DNA of 64,000 nucleotides from Coix lacryma-jobi var. lacryma-jobi (lineage: Eukaryota; Streptophyta; Magnoliopsida; Poales; Poaceae). How positions within the stretch are numbered: position 1 is the first letter of the stretch; each line of letters starts with the position of its first letter. The notes under the pieces were generated by a model. The model was not told the DNA's origin and did no database searches. It worked only from the letters and a program-made list of their open reading frames with translations. Where the stretch lies: positions 97,847,104 through 97,911,103 of the forward strand of contig CM019823.1 in assembly GCA_009763385.1 (NCBI GenBank). Reading direction: 5' to 3'. The position numbers were made by a program, and so were the translations under genes. Below, in pieces: positions 43,391-53,698 of this stretch.

Positions 43391-43634
43391 TGAAGGACCG
43401 GATTGGCGACTAGAGGGGGGGTGAATGGGAGCCTCAAATTTCAACTCATGAAATGAATGGCCCTTGTCCCAGAAAGTCACCCCAAAAGTAAAGACTCGAA
43501 ACAACCGGTGAGTTCACGACCTACGAATAGGTGGATACCCTAGGAGATGTCCTAGTGGTATAGCGGAACTCCCGGAGAACGCCCGAAACCAAGTGCCAAA
43601 GCCGTGAAGCAAAACTACAAAGTTTGCAGGTTCG

Positions 43635-43900
43635 TGGACTGTCCGGGGTCAGAGTTCCGGACTGTCCGCCATAGAACCCCAGACTGTCCGCGCCTGGGTG
43701 CCGGACTGTCCGCCGGCAAAACTACAAAAACCAAACAGTTCTGCAAGTCTGCTGGACAGGTCACGGACTGTCCGCGGGTTTGTACCGTGGACAGTCCGTC
43801 GTTCACTTTACAGTGAACAGTCAGGGGGCTACTCCTGACTGACCTGAACAAACCCCGATGCCCGGACTGTCCGCCGTCAGACCACGGACTGTCCGTTACT
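43635..43900 (-). repeat. CGGACTGTCCG motif array in solo LTR
   Basis: About ten copies of GGACTGTCCG or its complement CGGACAGTCC, several followed by CC or CGG. Same family motif as element A. Confidence 0.88.
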
Positions 43901-44740
43901 ACACAGAAAGCACAAAACTGCACGGGTTCAAAACCAAATTCGATTCGATCCCAACCAAATCGAAAGGGACTTCGATCAAACTCCTCCCAGGTGTTCCTCT
44001 ACGTATTGGGGTGCTAATCCTAAGAAATCATCGCACCAAACCAAGTCAATCGTGAGTAATCTGAAGAACAGCGGGAAAGGGGGAAGAATGAAGAACGAAC
44101 GCAATTTCAGCCCGATCTATGAATTCGTGAGGTTAGCGAAGAAACCCTTCGGTGGAAAGAAGGACCTCACGACATAGAACAAACCGATTCAAGTGGAATC
44201 GAAAAACGTCTCGCGGAGAGGGAGAACGAGGCAAATCTCCGGGAGAGGAAAAACCGAAACGCGAAGAACACGAACACAAAACGCGAATCGATCTCAATTC
44301 CAGCCGAAAGTCCTCCACATGAGGAGACAACGAGATTACAGTCTTGTTTCCTCAAAATCCAAATACACAAAGGTATGATTCACCGTCTCTGCGGATCACA
44401 GGCAGCGAGGTATGATTAGAACCTAAGCGGGGGCTAGAGAGAGAGAGCTCGGGAACAAATGGCTGCAAGGATAGGGAGAGAGGAGGGGCGCCTCTCTTAT
44501 TTATAGCCTAAGTACAATAGTCCCCTTCTACCCCTAGATACAAGAGCGAAGCGGCCAACCCTAGTGGTATCCCGGTCCAACTCTGAAGAGTCACGATCCG
44601 ACGGTCACGCGCCTTCCTCATCCTTAGCTTCGCCTCGACGCAAGCCTCAGGATGCCGCCACGTGTCGTCATGTCGACCACTGCGCCTTCCTCGTGGATAG
44701 CTTCGCTGCCACGCATCGACCGTCCTTTTTGGACCTCCCC

Positions 44741-44945
44741 CCAGTTTTGAGGCTGAAACTGGAAACCTGTCCTCCGGCTGAGTTTTGTGGCCCAAACTCA
44801 GAAACCCGAGAGCCTAGGTTTTGAGGCCCAAACCTGGAAACCGTCCTTGCCGAGTTTTGAGGCCCATACTCGGAAACTCGCCACCCTGAGTTTTGTGGAC
44901 CAAACTCGGAAACAATCGAGGGTAGTTTTTTGAGGCTCAACTACC
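44741..44945 (-). repeat. Hairpin array in solo LTR (6 units)
   Basis: Plus-strand arms: CCAGTTT/AAACTGG (44741-44762), CTGAGTTT/AAACTCAG (44778-44801), CTAGGTTT/AAACCTGG (near 44814-44837), CCGAGTTT/ATACTCGG (44850-44873), CTGAGTTT/AAACTCGG (44886-44909), GGTAGTT/AACTACC (44921-44945). Stems differ from those of A and B but still pair; the last one has changed both arms relative to GGTGGTT/AACCACC in A. Confidence 0.9.
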
Positions 44946-45439
44946 AAACCCGCGCCATAGACGGGATATGGTTCGCACACCCCGAGTTCCAGCACCGATG
45001 CCGGAGCGTGTCCAGCCTCCACGTCGGGCACAGTGCATTCACCTTCCTTCTCAGCCTCCAGCCAAGTGTCACGACGCCATCACCTTCCTCCCGACTCGGC
45101 CGATGCACTGCACATCCCCATGTGCTCTTGCTTGTCGATGCCACGTGCCAGCTACCACAGCTGGTCCTCAGGTCTCTTGGTCCGTCGGTCCAAGCCTCAC
45201 ATCTGCCCTTCACCGCTCCTGGTCCGTCGGCACGGCATGTCTCTACTTGACCTTCACCTCACCTTCGACCACTGTCTCCGAGCTCCACACCAGCACATCA
45301 ACACAGCAGCCAAGAGACATGTTGCCTCTCACCCCTTCTGGTGAGCCTATTGATCGATCGCTCATCACTCAGGAAAGGAACCACAAGGGCACATATCAAC
45401 CTTGTGTTCGCACTAGCAAAGGGTAAGCTTCGAGAAACT

Positions 45440-46020
45440 TGTTGACGGTCCTTATAGTCAATATTATACCATCAACTAATGCATAGAATGATATGAAATG
45501 AACCATAAAGCATAGTTGTAGGGTTTTATTCTAACATATTCCATGAGTTGTGTTGTTCTCACTTGTTTTGCAGGGTTATCAATGTTTCACCATATAAAAG
45601 TATCTCATGTGATGAAACAGAGCACACCATTACGAAGAGCTCGTCGAGACGATTGAAACAGACATATGGTTTGCTATATTTGGAGTCCCGACAAGAGAGT
45701 CCTTGTTGAATACGACTTGGAAGTTTCTAGAACAACCTGGAGTGATCACCAAGCAACATAATTCAGGGGCTAAATTGACAGATTCCACAGCTTTGGTGAA
45801 TTATTGTTTTCCAAGGAGTTTTCCAGCATATGGAAAGAGGTAGAGTCCTACTCCAACACAATGAATTATCATGCTCTCTAATTATCCATAACTGATATGA
45901 GAACATTAAACTCATCCATGCCCAGGCAACTCCATTTGGTTGATGGCCAGGGCAGGTTGAGTTTAATGTTTTCTTACCTATTATGACCTGATGCATATTG
46001 CCTTTGGTGTTTCAAGGTTT
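45440..46020 (+). repeat. Start of 3' LTR of element T (right end unclear)
   Basis: TGTTGACGGTCCTTATAG at 45440 looks like the start of an LTR whose other end is GTGTCAACA (seen at 16176-16184). It follows T internal sequence across the solo LTR. I cannot find the matching LTR end to the right, so the end given is only nominal. Confidence 0.45.
45903..45969. repeat. Imperfect hairpin, 67 nt
   Basis: ACATTAAACTCA (45903-45914) and TGAGTTTAATGT (45958-45969) pair perfectly. The stem continues inward with CC/GG, TGCCC/GGGCA and GGC/GCC, interrupted by two mismatches and a one-base bulge. Loop of about 20 nt. Confidence 0.75.
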
Positions 46021-46092
46021 GTGTTAGCTGTGGCGGTCCCTGTGATGCTCACTAACTAAGGCCTCTTCTTCATGTCTCTTTGGTTTCAATTG

Positions 46093-46404
46093 ATGGCTTG
46101 GTATGTTGTGTTTCGAGGGAAGGTGTCTGGTGTGTATGACTCTTGGGCAGCATGCAGTGAACAAGTGAGTGGTTACAAAAACAACTGCTACAAGAGTTAT
46201 GCCACCAGGGAAATGGTTGTTGAAGCATACAATGCTAATGTCTATCATGTGCCATACATGGATGAGTGTGTGGAGGAAAACAAGAAAGGTAAAGCCCTCA
46301 CAAGGGAGCATGCTAAGGGGAACTGTCTGCTTGTTGTTGCTATTGCTCAATCTATCATGTTGATTTTCAAGATCAGCTATGTTCTGTTGAACCCATGCAA
46401 GTGA
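46093..46404 (+). CDS. Viroplasmin / RNase H1 N-terminal domain fragment
   Basis: About 103 codons from MAWYVVFRGKVSGVYDSW (ATG 46093; an upstream ATG at 46072 adds seven residues that do not fit the domain). The motif W-Y-V-V-F-x-G-x-x-x-G-V-Y-x-x-W, then C-x-x-Q-V-S-G-Y and CYKSYATREMV, is the small RNA-binding fold shared by RNase H1 N-termini and caulimovirus viroplasmin. The catalytic RNase H part is absent; after residue 50 nothing is recognised, with a hydrophobic C-terminus. In plant genomes this domain occurs in host genes and in transposon-associated ORFs. Neighbours here are repeats, so a captured or orphaned fragment is most likely. Confidence 0.6.
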   Translation: MAWYVVFRGKVSGVYDSWAACSEQVSGYKNNCYKSYATREMVVEAYNANVYHVPYMDECVEENKKGKALTREHAKGNCLLVVAIAQSIMLIFKISYVLLNPCK

Positions 46405-47540
46405 GCTGGTGTTTGTTTGGCCAATGATGATAAAATGCTATTGTAGAATAGCTGGCTTCTTCCTCTTGTTGTTTCTCTATTCTGATTATGTGATGTTCAT
46501 GACTTGTTGGCTAAGGCTAGGTGCACAAACAAGCCCTACTTGTTGTTGATCCTCATTCTATGATGATCATCAGTAGCTGCTTTTGTTCTTTGCTTCTTCT
46601 TTGTCTTTGAACTAGAGCACTTATTTGTTTCGCTTTTGATTTGAACCCTATAGCCAGCTATAAGGAATTGAATTCATGAAGACTTGTAATCTGAGGCCAA
46701 CTCAATTTGTATGAAAAAATTGTAATGGATGAACAACTTTTCTACAATTTTCATCAGCCATACTTGTTTATTTCCTTTGTCTAATGCTGTTGCATTGCCT
46801 AAGAATATCTGGGTCAGGCCAACTTGGGCCAACTGCTAAACACCATCTCCCAAAGGCAGTTGGTGGTAGTTGGCCTTCCAGCCTGGCTCTGACACAGTTC
46901 ACAAACACCAGCTCGCATGGGACGAGCTGCTTTGGGCCAGGTGCACAAACAAGCTGCATTGCAGCAGTTGGGGCAGACCTGCTCTGACCTGGGCCTAAAG
47001 GACGGGTCGAGCTGTCCAGGTGCGCAAACACGCCCTAAAGAATGTCAGCACCAATTAATCGAGGAGAAAATTGAAGACAAACATACCACGCAGCTCTGGT
47101 GTTTGAGGTCTGTGGACTCGTGTCCCACAGTTGTCGCCTGCTGCTTGCCATCGTCGTCCTAGAGTTGGCCACTGCTCGTCTGACGCTTGCAGACACGCTG
47201 GTCCACCGTAGCAACACCCCATCTGGTGTTCATGACTATGTGCCCCAGCTAATCCACTGCAGTAGTCGCCGCCGCCTCCAAAGCTCCAAAAATAGGGAAG
47301 GGGTAGGGTTACGAGTGGTGTGTGTGGGGCCTTAGGGGTTTCGAATGCTTTGATACTCGATTTTGGACTTTTGGAGTACGATTGGGTGGTCTCGACTTAT
47401 TGTGCTGGGCCGTTGGTTGAGCAATTAGGCGCTTGGCCGCGTGCTGGTGGTGGCTTTGTGAGGGGTGTTTGGATCTCAGAGATCGCAGGGTCAGAGGCAG
47501 GAGGGGGGCTTTTACATATTACCATCATAACGGTTGCCAC
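46405..47540. other. Non-coding repeat-like sequence
   Basis: No supported gene. A phrase like GGTGCACAAACAAG recurs (near 46520 and 46938) with a diverged copy GGTGCGCAAACACG near 47019, all in the same orientation, suggesting transposon-end remnants. I could not define an element. Confidence 0.35.
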
Positions 47541-47763
47541 TCACCTGATTCTCACTCTTATAACGCGCCCTACATTTTTACTATCCTTAAGTGAAGACTC
47601 TTTCATTTGGGCCACATTAGCACTTCTGGCAGTCCAGACCAGCTGACATGGTGGAGCTGAGTCAACATGGACAGGCGAAATGACGATGCTGCCCCTGCCC
47701 TCATTTTCTTCTAAATGCATCCAACACAAAATAATTCATTAGCACACAGAGGCAACGACATAA
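47541..47763 (+). repeat. Long inverted repeat, left arm
   Basis: Starts TCACCTGATTCTCACTC. About 220 bp, roughly 88 percent identical by eye to the complement of 60966-61186. Could be the terminal inverted repeat of a Mutator-like element now filled with insertions. No matching 9-bp target duplication is visible. Confidence 0.7.
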
Positions 47764-48063
47764 CACATGAGAATATAGTGGTCATTATATGACATAAGTT
47801 GTTCACATCCAAATAAGGGCAAATTAAAGGAAATTGTTAAAAAAACAACTTATGTGCCAATAAGGGGGGCACGTAGGTACGAAAGCTCTCCTGCACCTAA
47901 TTTCCTGTACATGCACAGACTCTGCTACCTTCCCTGCCCCCTACTGTTGTGTTGTACATACGTGTTCTGCGAGATTTTTTAAAAAAAACAAACAGAAAAA
48001 CAGATGTGTTCTTATGTGAACAACTTATGTCATAAAATGACCACTGTGTTCTTACGTGTTATG
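47758..48063. repeat. MITE-like inverted-repeat element (about 306 bp)
   Basis: Left arm 47758-47808 and right arm 48014-48063 are inverted copies of about 50 bp (CATAACAC...GTTCACAT against ATGTGAAC...GTGTTATG), both containing GACATAAGTTGTTCACAT. Spacer about 205 bp without ORF. No clear target duplication. Confidence 0.65.
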
Positions 48064-48069
48064 CTGCTG

Positions 48070-48902
48070 TGTAAGTGCAATCAAACCCTATTTGGGTTTT
48101 GGTGTTGTTGACCACCATATTAGAGGACTAATGAGATTTATTGAGATGACTTGCAGGGAGTTTGTTATGAGGATGTTGAACACGTTGGAAGGACCCCCAA
48201 ATTGCAAAGGATGGCCCTGGACTCATGGAGGTTTAAATTCATTTAAATTTTGAATATTGAGTTTAGGGAAAACTGAACTATTAAGCGGGATTCTAGATCA
48301 GTCTGTCGAATTGTGGAACCAATTGCTCAAAATCACAGAATAACATCCTCATACCCAGCCAAACCAGCCAGCCAAATTTCACATTCATCAAAGCTGTTTG
48401 GCCAAGGCGGCAGTGCCGCCCTTCAAATTTGAGTCTGTTTTAGATGTATAAATACCATCCAGAAACGTTGAAATGGGACCTTCTTCCTTCCGACATTCAG
48501 ACCGTTGCAACAGCTCTCAGACACAGTTCTCTCTCCCCCATTGTTGCTCCTTCACCTCCTCAAGAGATCAAGAGATCTAGTGATTCCACCATTGAAACTT
48601 GAGAGAAAAGGTAGCAAAACACTCGTGGGGAGCCGATCTACTGATTCCCATTGTCAAAGAGCAGTTGGTTCACGTTTGGCCGACAGTTTTAGGGTTCTTT
48701 ACTCTTGGAGCATGCTCCTAGCCGGCTAGGCATCGCCCAAGAGCTTGCCAACTCGTGTGGCAGCCTTGGGAGGTTTGTAAACTACTTGTGCAGCTAAGAA
48801 ATCACCCCTCACTTCAAGAGTTCATTCTCTTGACTTGAGAACGAGGGAAAAGATCAAGCCTTGGTGACTACCTCATCCTTTTGTGGATACCTCAACAACG
48901 TG
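48070..48902 (+). repeat. Copia-type LTR, first part (continues 60620-60948)
   Basis: Starts TGTAAGTGCAATCAAACCC, with a TATA box (TATAAATA, 48447-48454). It is interrupted by element B. The continuation at 60620-60948 ends with the typical CTATTCACCCCCCTCTAG followed by GCTAACA. Total about 1.16 kb, probably a solo LTR. I could not confirm its target duplication. Confidence 0.6.
48898..48902 (+). repeat. Target site duplication of element B, left copy
   Basis: ACGTG, repeated exactly at 60615-60619. Confidence 0.9.
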
Positions 48903-49344
48903 TGCGGATACATGGGTGTATGCCGGGTCTCTGAGTGATGAGTGATTGTCAACTGAGATGATGCGCATGTTCTTTGGCTTGTGTTGTGCAGGTGTCGAGC
49001 ACGGATACAGTGATCGACGGCGAGGTGAAGGTCAAGTTGAGACAGGTCGTGTCGACGGACCGGGTGCAGTGAAGGATGGGCGTGCCGTGCGGCGGACGTG
49101 CCATGCCGATGAACCGAGCGGTGAAGGGCGGACGTGAGGCTTGGACTGAGGGACCAGAGTGCCTGAGGATCAGCTGTGGTGGCTGGCAGCCTGTGACGAC
49201 GACAAGTGAAGAAGTGCGGTCATGTGTTGCCTGAGTCGTGGACTCAGGGACACGTGTCGGTGGATGGGGTGCACGGGCTGTGCATCCCCTCTACGACGTC
49301 GGTTTGGTGGTAGAGCCAGAGAAAAACCATCGGATGGACGGTTT

Positions 49345-49602
49345 CCAGGTTTGGACCTCAAAACCTGGGCATGGACGGTTTCCGAGTTTGGCCACAAAAC
49401 TCGGGCTGAGGGTTTCCGAGTTTGGCCACAAAACTCGGGCTGAGGACGGTTTCCAGGTTTGGGCCTCAAAACCTGGGCGCTGAGGGTTTACTGAGTTTGG
49501 CCTCAAAACTCAGATGCTGGTGGGCTGGTTTCCCGGTTTGGGCCTCAAAACCGGGGGTTGGCTGGAAAAGGCTGGTTTCCCGGTTTGGGCCACAAAACCG
49601 GG
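49345..49602 (+). repeat. Hairpin array in element B 5' LTR (7 units)
   Basis: Perfect 8-bp stems: CCAGGTTT/AAACCTGG (49345-49368), CCGAGTTT/AAACTCGG (49382-49404 and 49416-49438), CCAGGTTT/AAACCTGG (49453-49476), CTGAGTTT/AAACTCAG (49491-49513), CCCGGTTT/AAACCGGG (49532-49555 and 49579-49602). Loops are 7 or 8 nt, GGCCACA, GGCCTCA, GGGCCTCA, GGACCTCA or GGGCCACA. Most units are preceded by GTTT. Confidence 0.95.
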
Positions 49603-50375
49603 GGTGCAGAGCGAGGGTGGCACGTGGCGGCGATCTGGAGGTTGCGTCAAGGCAACGCTTCGAATCGAGCGGGCGTGGCCGTCGGATACACCTACCACCG
49701 AGTTGGTCCAGAATAACCCTAGGGTTTAGCTGGTTCGCTCTGTAATTAGAATAGAGAGGGGTAGAGTAGGAAATAGACTTAGGCTAGTAGTAGGATAAGT
49801 AGTCGGGAGACACCCTCCTCCTATCTATCTCAGTCATTTGCTCTTTCGCACTTAGGGTTTCCTGCTCTCCCATCCCCTGCTGTAGCTAGCTGAGATCCGC
49901 AGAGAGACTCACCTCTGTGTATTGTTGATTTTGAGGAAAGGAGGTCGTAACCTCCTTGTCGTAGAGTGTGTTTGCGCTTCGACTGCAAGATCGTGGTGTC
50001 GATTCACGTTTTGGCTGTGTTCTTCGCGGAATCCTTTTTCTCCATGATTTTCCCGTCGTTTGATCTCTTTGCTCGGTTCATCTTTTGCGAATCCGTTTGA
50101 ACCAAGTTGTTCTAGATCGTGAGACACTTCCTTCCACCGAAGGAATTAAACTCTAACCTCATGGTCTAGGAGATCGATCGATTTTCGTTTCGGATCAAGT
50201 TTTCTCCCTTCCCCCGAAATTCTTCGATTCATCGATTTGGAGATAGGTTCGAGCCATGATCTCTTAGGGATAGCTCACTATACTCCTTTTGACTCCTCTC
50301 ACCAAGTTTGATCCCTAGAGGATTAGTTTTGGGTGAGATCGAGTTGAATCGGTGGACGAATAGCACTGTATCGGG

Positions 50376-50665
50376 GTGACCGGACGCTTGGTCGAGATGA
50401 CCGGACGCACAGGCAGAGAGTCCGGTCGTTGAACGTTCGGTGTGTTGATCTCGTGACTTGATCGGACGCTCAGTTGGAATACTGACCGGACGCATAGGTT
50501 CTACTGTTCATTGAGCTTGTTGTCTTTTGACCGGACGCACTGTTGTTGACCGAACGCTCCCTGCTCATGAGTCCGGTCAGGAACAGTAAGGTTCCAGATT
50601 GGTTTTTGTGTGACCGGACGCGTCCGGTCCCTGCTGACCGGACGCTGACCAGAGTCCGGTCGTGA
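50376..50665 (+). repeat. GACCGGACGC motif array in element B LTR
   Basis: GACCGGACGC or the complement GCGTCCGGTC, plus half-motifs GAGTCCGGTC, about twelve copies, including one fused palindrome GACCGGACGCGTCCGGTC near 50621-50638. The 3' LTR copy is at 60050-60335. Confidence 0.92.
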
Positions 50666-50938
50666 CTGTTTTGCGCTGTTTCGTTCGCGGTTTGTTCGTC
50701 CGCTGTCGGAATTGATTTCCGTCTTTTGTGTTGGCTTTCTAGAGTTGTGTAGTGTCCCGTTGTGCTTCTTGGAAGCATCCACCCTACATCTAGGGTCGTG
50801 GACATTAGCAAGCTCTAGGGTTTGTCCTTTTGGGTGACTCTCGGGACAGTGGCTGCTAGTTTTCGAAAGGAAATTTTGAAGCTCCCATTCACCCCCCCCC
50901 CCTCTGGTCGCTTTCTGGTTGATTCTCGGTCCTTCAAT

Positions 50939-50950
50939 TGGTATCGGAGC
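50939..50950 (+). other. Primer binding site, tRNA-Met type (element B)
   Basis: TGGTATCGGAGC, two bases after the LTR end; one difference from the usual plant copia TGGTATCAGAGC. Confidence 0.85.
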
Positions 50951-50999
50951 GGGTTAAAGATCTTCCACCTTAGCCGGTTCCAGATCCACGGAAGGCGAC

Positions 51000-53693
51000 A
51001 TGGATCGCGGCGTGGGCAAACCGCCGTTCTTTGATGGGACGAACTATGCGTATTGGAAGATACGCATGTCGGCCTATCTCCAGAGCATGGGCTCTTCTGT
51101 TTGGGAGATTTGCAACAGGGATGATTACGTTGTCTTGGCTGCTCGTGTCACTCAGCTCCAGATCGATGAGCACGAGGCCAATAGCCGGGCACGTAACGCC
51201 TTGTTCTCCTGTTTGAGCATGTCCGAGTTTGATCGCGTTTCTCATCTCCCCACGGCTCGCGAGATTTGGGCGACCCTCATGAGTTTCCATGAGGGAACCA
51301 CTCAGGTCAAATCCCGCCTCTATGAGTCGCACAAGCGGGAGTATGAGAACTTTCGACATATGCCTGGCGAGAGCATAGAGAGTTTATTCGCTCGCTTTCA
51401 GGTTATTGTCAACAAGATGAGAGCGAACAAGGAGTTGTTGCCTTTTGACGATCATGAGAGGGCTTTGAAGCTTTTGCACACTCTTGATCAATCAGTGTGG
51501 GACTCAAAGGTCCAGGCGATCATCGAATCGTCTAACTATGAGACCCTCACCTGCGACGAGCTCTTTAGTAAGCTCAAGTCTAGTGAGATTGACGCCATGT
51601 CGAGGGCTTCTTATGAGAATCCTTCTGGCCCGACTATGGCTTTGGTTTCTGGCTGTTCTAACCTCTCTGGAGGTTTTGCTCTTTCATCTCTCTTTTCTGT
51701 CATAGAGGACCAGCTTGAGTCATTGGGGGATGACGAGCTAGCGATGCTCGCCAACCGGTTCTCGCGGTTTCACAACAACCGCATGAACCGTCGCCGCGGA
51801 GGAGGACGCTCAGGATGCTATGAGTGCGGCGACCCCGACCACTTCATCGCCAACTGCCCCAAGAAGAACAAGCATTCGGGGAAGGGCGATCATGGGCACA
51901 AGTATGACTCCGGCAAGTGCAAGGAGAAGTACGTTCCCCCGAGGCACAAGCGAAGGGGCGGCTTCGACAAGGAGTACATCAAGAAGAAGTACTTGGAGAA
52001 GGCCCAGGCCGAGCAGCGTGCGTTCTTCGCCACGCTCAGCGACGTCGACGGCTCGGATGACGACTCCGCTTGCTCAAGCGATGACGAGTCCGAGAAGAAG
52101 AACAGGATCGAGGACAAGCTGAACGGTCTCTGCTTCTTCGCCGACGACGACGGCTTCTGCACCATGGCGCTTGGTGATGAGGTCGACGGCAAGCTGGAGC
52201 ACACCCCTCGGAATGACGACGACGACGACGACATCTCCCAGGTATCTCTCACCCACGACGAGCTTTCTGCTGAGGTCGAGAAGCTTACTGCCGCGCTCCT
52301 TAGTCAGGACAAGTTGCTTAGGCGTGCCGCTAGAGAGCGCAAGGAGTTTAGGCAGAAGTGGGAGGACACGGTGAGGGAGCTTGAGTTTGCCAAGTCCACC
52401 GTGGTCGTGTCGGAGGAGGTTGAGTGTGAGATGTGCACCATGCACATGACTGACCTTCTCACTTTGAGAGGTAAGTATGCTGCGTTGGTAGGAGAGGTGG
52501 ATGAGCTGAAGGCTAGACCTTCTCTGTTGGGTGCGTGCAAGACTTGTCCTGTCTTGCAATCTGAGTTGGCAGAGAAGAATGCCAAGATTGTGTCTCTTGA
52601 GGAGGCCAACTCAGGTAGCCCTTGTGTGTCCAAGTGCGCTTTGTGTGAGGGTTTGGAGATGGAGATTGCGAATGTCAAGCATGGCAAGATGCAAACCAAG
52701 GAGGAAAACACATACCTTCGGACCATCTTGTCATGGGTCTCTTGTAGTGAGCCGCAGCTCGGGATGATGATCTCCCAATTTAAGTGAGCTGCTGGAGGTT
52801 CTGGTGTAGGTCTTGCTCAGGGTGTTGATCTTTCTGCTTTTGGGAAGATTGGAGAGTCGAGTGGTCTGAATCCTAGTGAGAAGCCCAATTCCACCACTAC
52901 TCCCAAACTGACCAAGCTTCCACCTAAAGAGCCTGTCAAGCCTACCACCAAGGATGGGGTGTTTGAGAAACCTCCGAAAGCTCCACCCAAGAACCAAGTG
53001 TGGCATCACAAACCCAACCACCTAAAGAACAAGCTGGACACAATGCCACCTATCCAGGAGGAGTTGCCATAGAAGGGCAAAGTGATCCACACCCACAGCC
53101 ATGAGTACCAACAACCCCCTTTGCGTGCGGTGAGGTACCATTGTGATTTCTGTGGGAGAGATGGTCACTTGAGCGAGTTCTGCTTTAGGCGCAAGAGAGA
53201 GGCGCGCTGTGCTAGGGAGATGAACAACCCGGACATGTACCATCCTTTCCATGATGTACATGTGCCGAATGTTTAGAGGAAAGCACCGAGACGTGCTGCT
53301 AGGCCCAGAGGTCCAGAACCTCAAGTTCTCAGGCCTAGGCAGCAGAGAGCTCCGAGGAGAGTCGCTAGGCCTAGAGGTATTGAGCCTCAAGTCCCTAGGC
53401 CTGGGCCTCGTAGAGAGCGTGCCCGACGGGAGCCTGCAATTGTAGGCTATGGACCCCGTGGCGGAGGCTTTGTAGTTGAGCGTTTTCCCCCACCGCGTTT
53501 TTAGTATCGCGATGGACGCTCCTCCCTTAGCGGACCACGTTTTCCTCTACGTGGTGATCGCTCCTCTCGTAGACGTGCTAGGAATGGTTTTTCTGCTAAA
53601 CGTTCTTTTGAGCAGCCGGCCCAACACTGGTATTCTCCTTACTTCACTAACCCCAGTGTTGGACCGTATGCTCACCCTATGTCTTTTTATTGA
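51000..53693 (+). pseudogene. gag: Element B gag (SIRE-like), four internal stops
   Basis: A single reading frame of about 897 codons from MDRGVGKPPFFDGTNYAYWK. The first 595 codons are open; stops at 52785, 53070, 53274 and 53502 then interrupt the rest, each explainable by C-to-T or G-to-A changes. Domains: UBN2-type capsid core (residues 10-220), zinc knuckle CYECGDPDHFIANC near residue 274, basic stretch, acidic Asp/Ser stretch near 350, coiled coil near 420-480, Cys pairs (CEMCTMHM, CKTCPVLQ, CALCEG) near 485-560, Pro/Lys linker, second knuckle CDFCGRDGHLSEFC near residue 718, then an Arg/Pro/Gly-rich tail. Length and two separated knuckles are typical of SIRE-like gag. The frame ends HPMSFY-stop at 53691. 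Confidence 0.9.
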
Positions 53694-53698
53694 TGTAG

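Larger units (their letters stand above)
43391..45412 (-). mobile_element. Solo LTR of a SIRE-like copia element
   Basis: 2022 bp, minus strand TGCGAACACAAGG to GGTCCTTCA, with a perfect target duplication CTAGC at 43386-43390 and 45413-45417. Internal sequence matches the LTRs of A in order: hairpin array (44741-44945), TATA box (minus TATAAATA, plus 44498-44505), CGGACTGTCCG array (43635-43900), C tract near 43420. No internal element sequence, so it arose by LTR-LTR recombination. Confidence 0.9.
48903..50936 (+). repeat. 5' LTR of element B (2034 bp)
   Basis: TGCGGATACATGG to GGTCCTTCA. Hairpin array 49345-49602 (seven units), GACCGGACGC motif array 50376-50665, C tract of 11 bases near 50892. 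I see no clear TATA box where A has one; the region near 49785-49800 reads TAGTAGGATAAGTAG. Confidence 0.95.

Noticed and set aside
46518..47040. A DNA transposon bounded by GGTGCACAAACAAGCCC-like ends
   Set aside because: All copies are in the same orientation, so they are not terminal inverted repeats of one element; no target duplication found.
45440..48900. Complete 3' LTR of element T
   Set aside because: The start is plausible, but no matching GTGTCAACA end is found to the right, so the full LTR cannot be drawn.
49345..49602. CRISPR-like regularly spaced repeats
   Set aside because: The units are inverted repeats with varying stems in an LTR of a plant element; there are no unique spacers and no cas genes.
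49170..49745. Repetitive proteins such as ...PKPGNRP... and ...GLKTWAW... read from the hairpin arrays
   Set aside because: They appear on both strands and in several frames because the DNA is repetitive, and they lie in the LTR U3 region.
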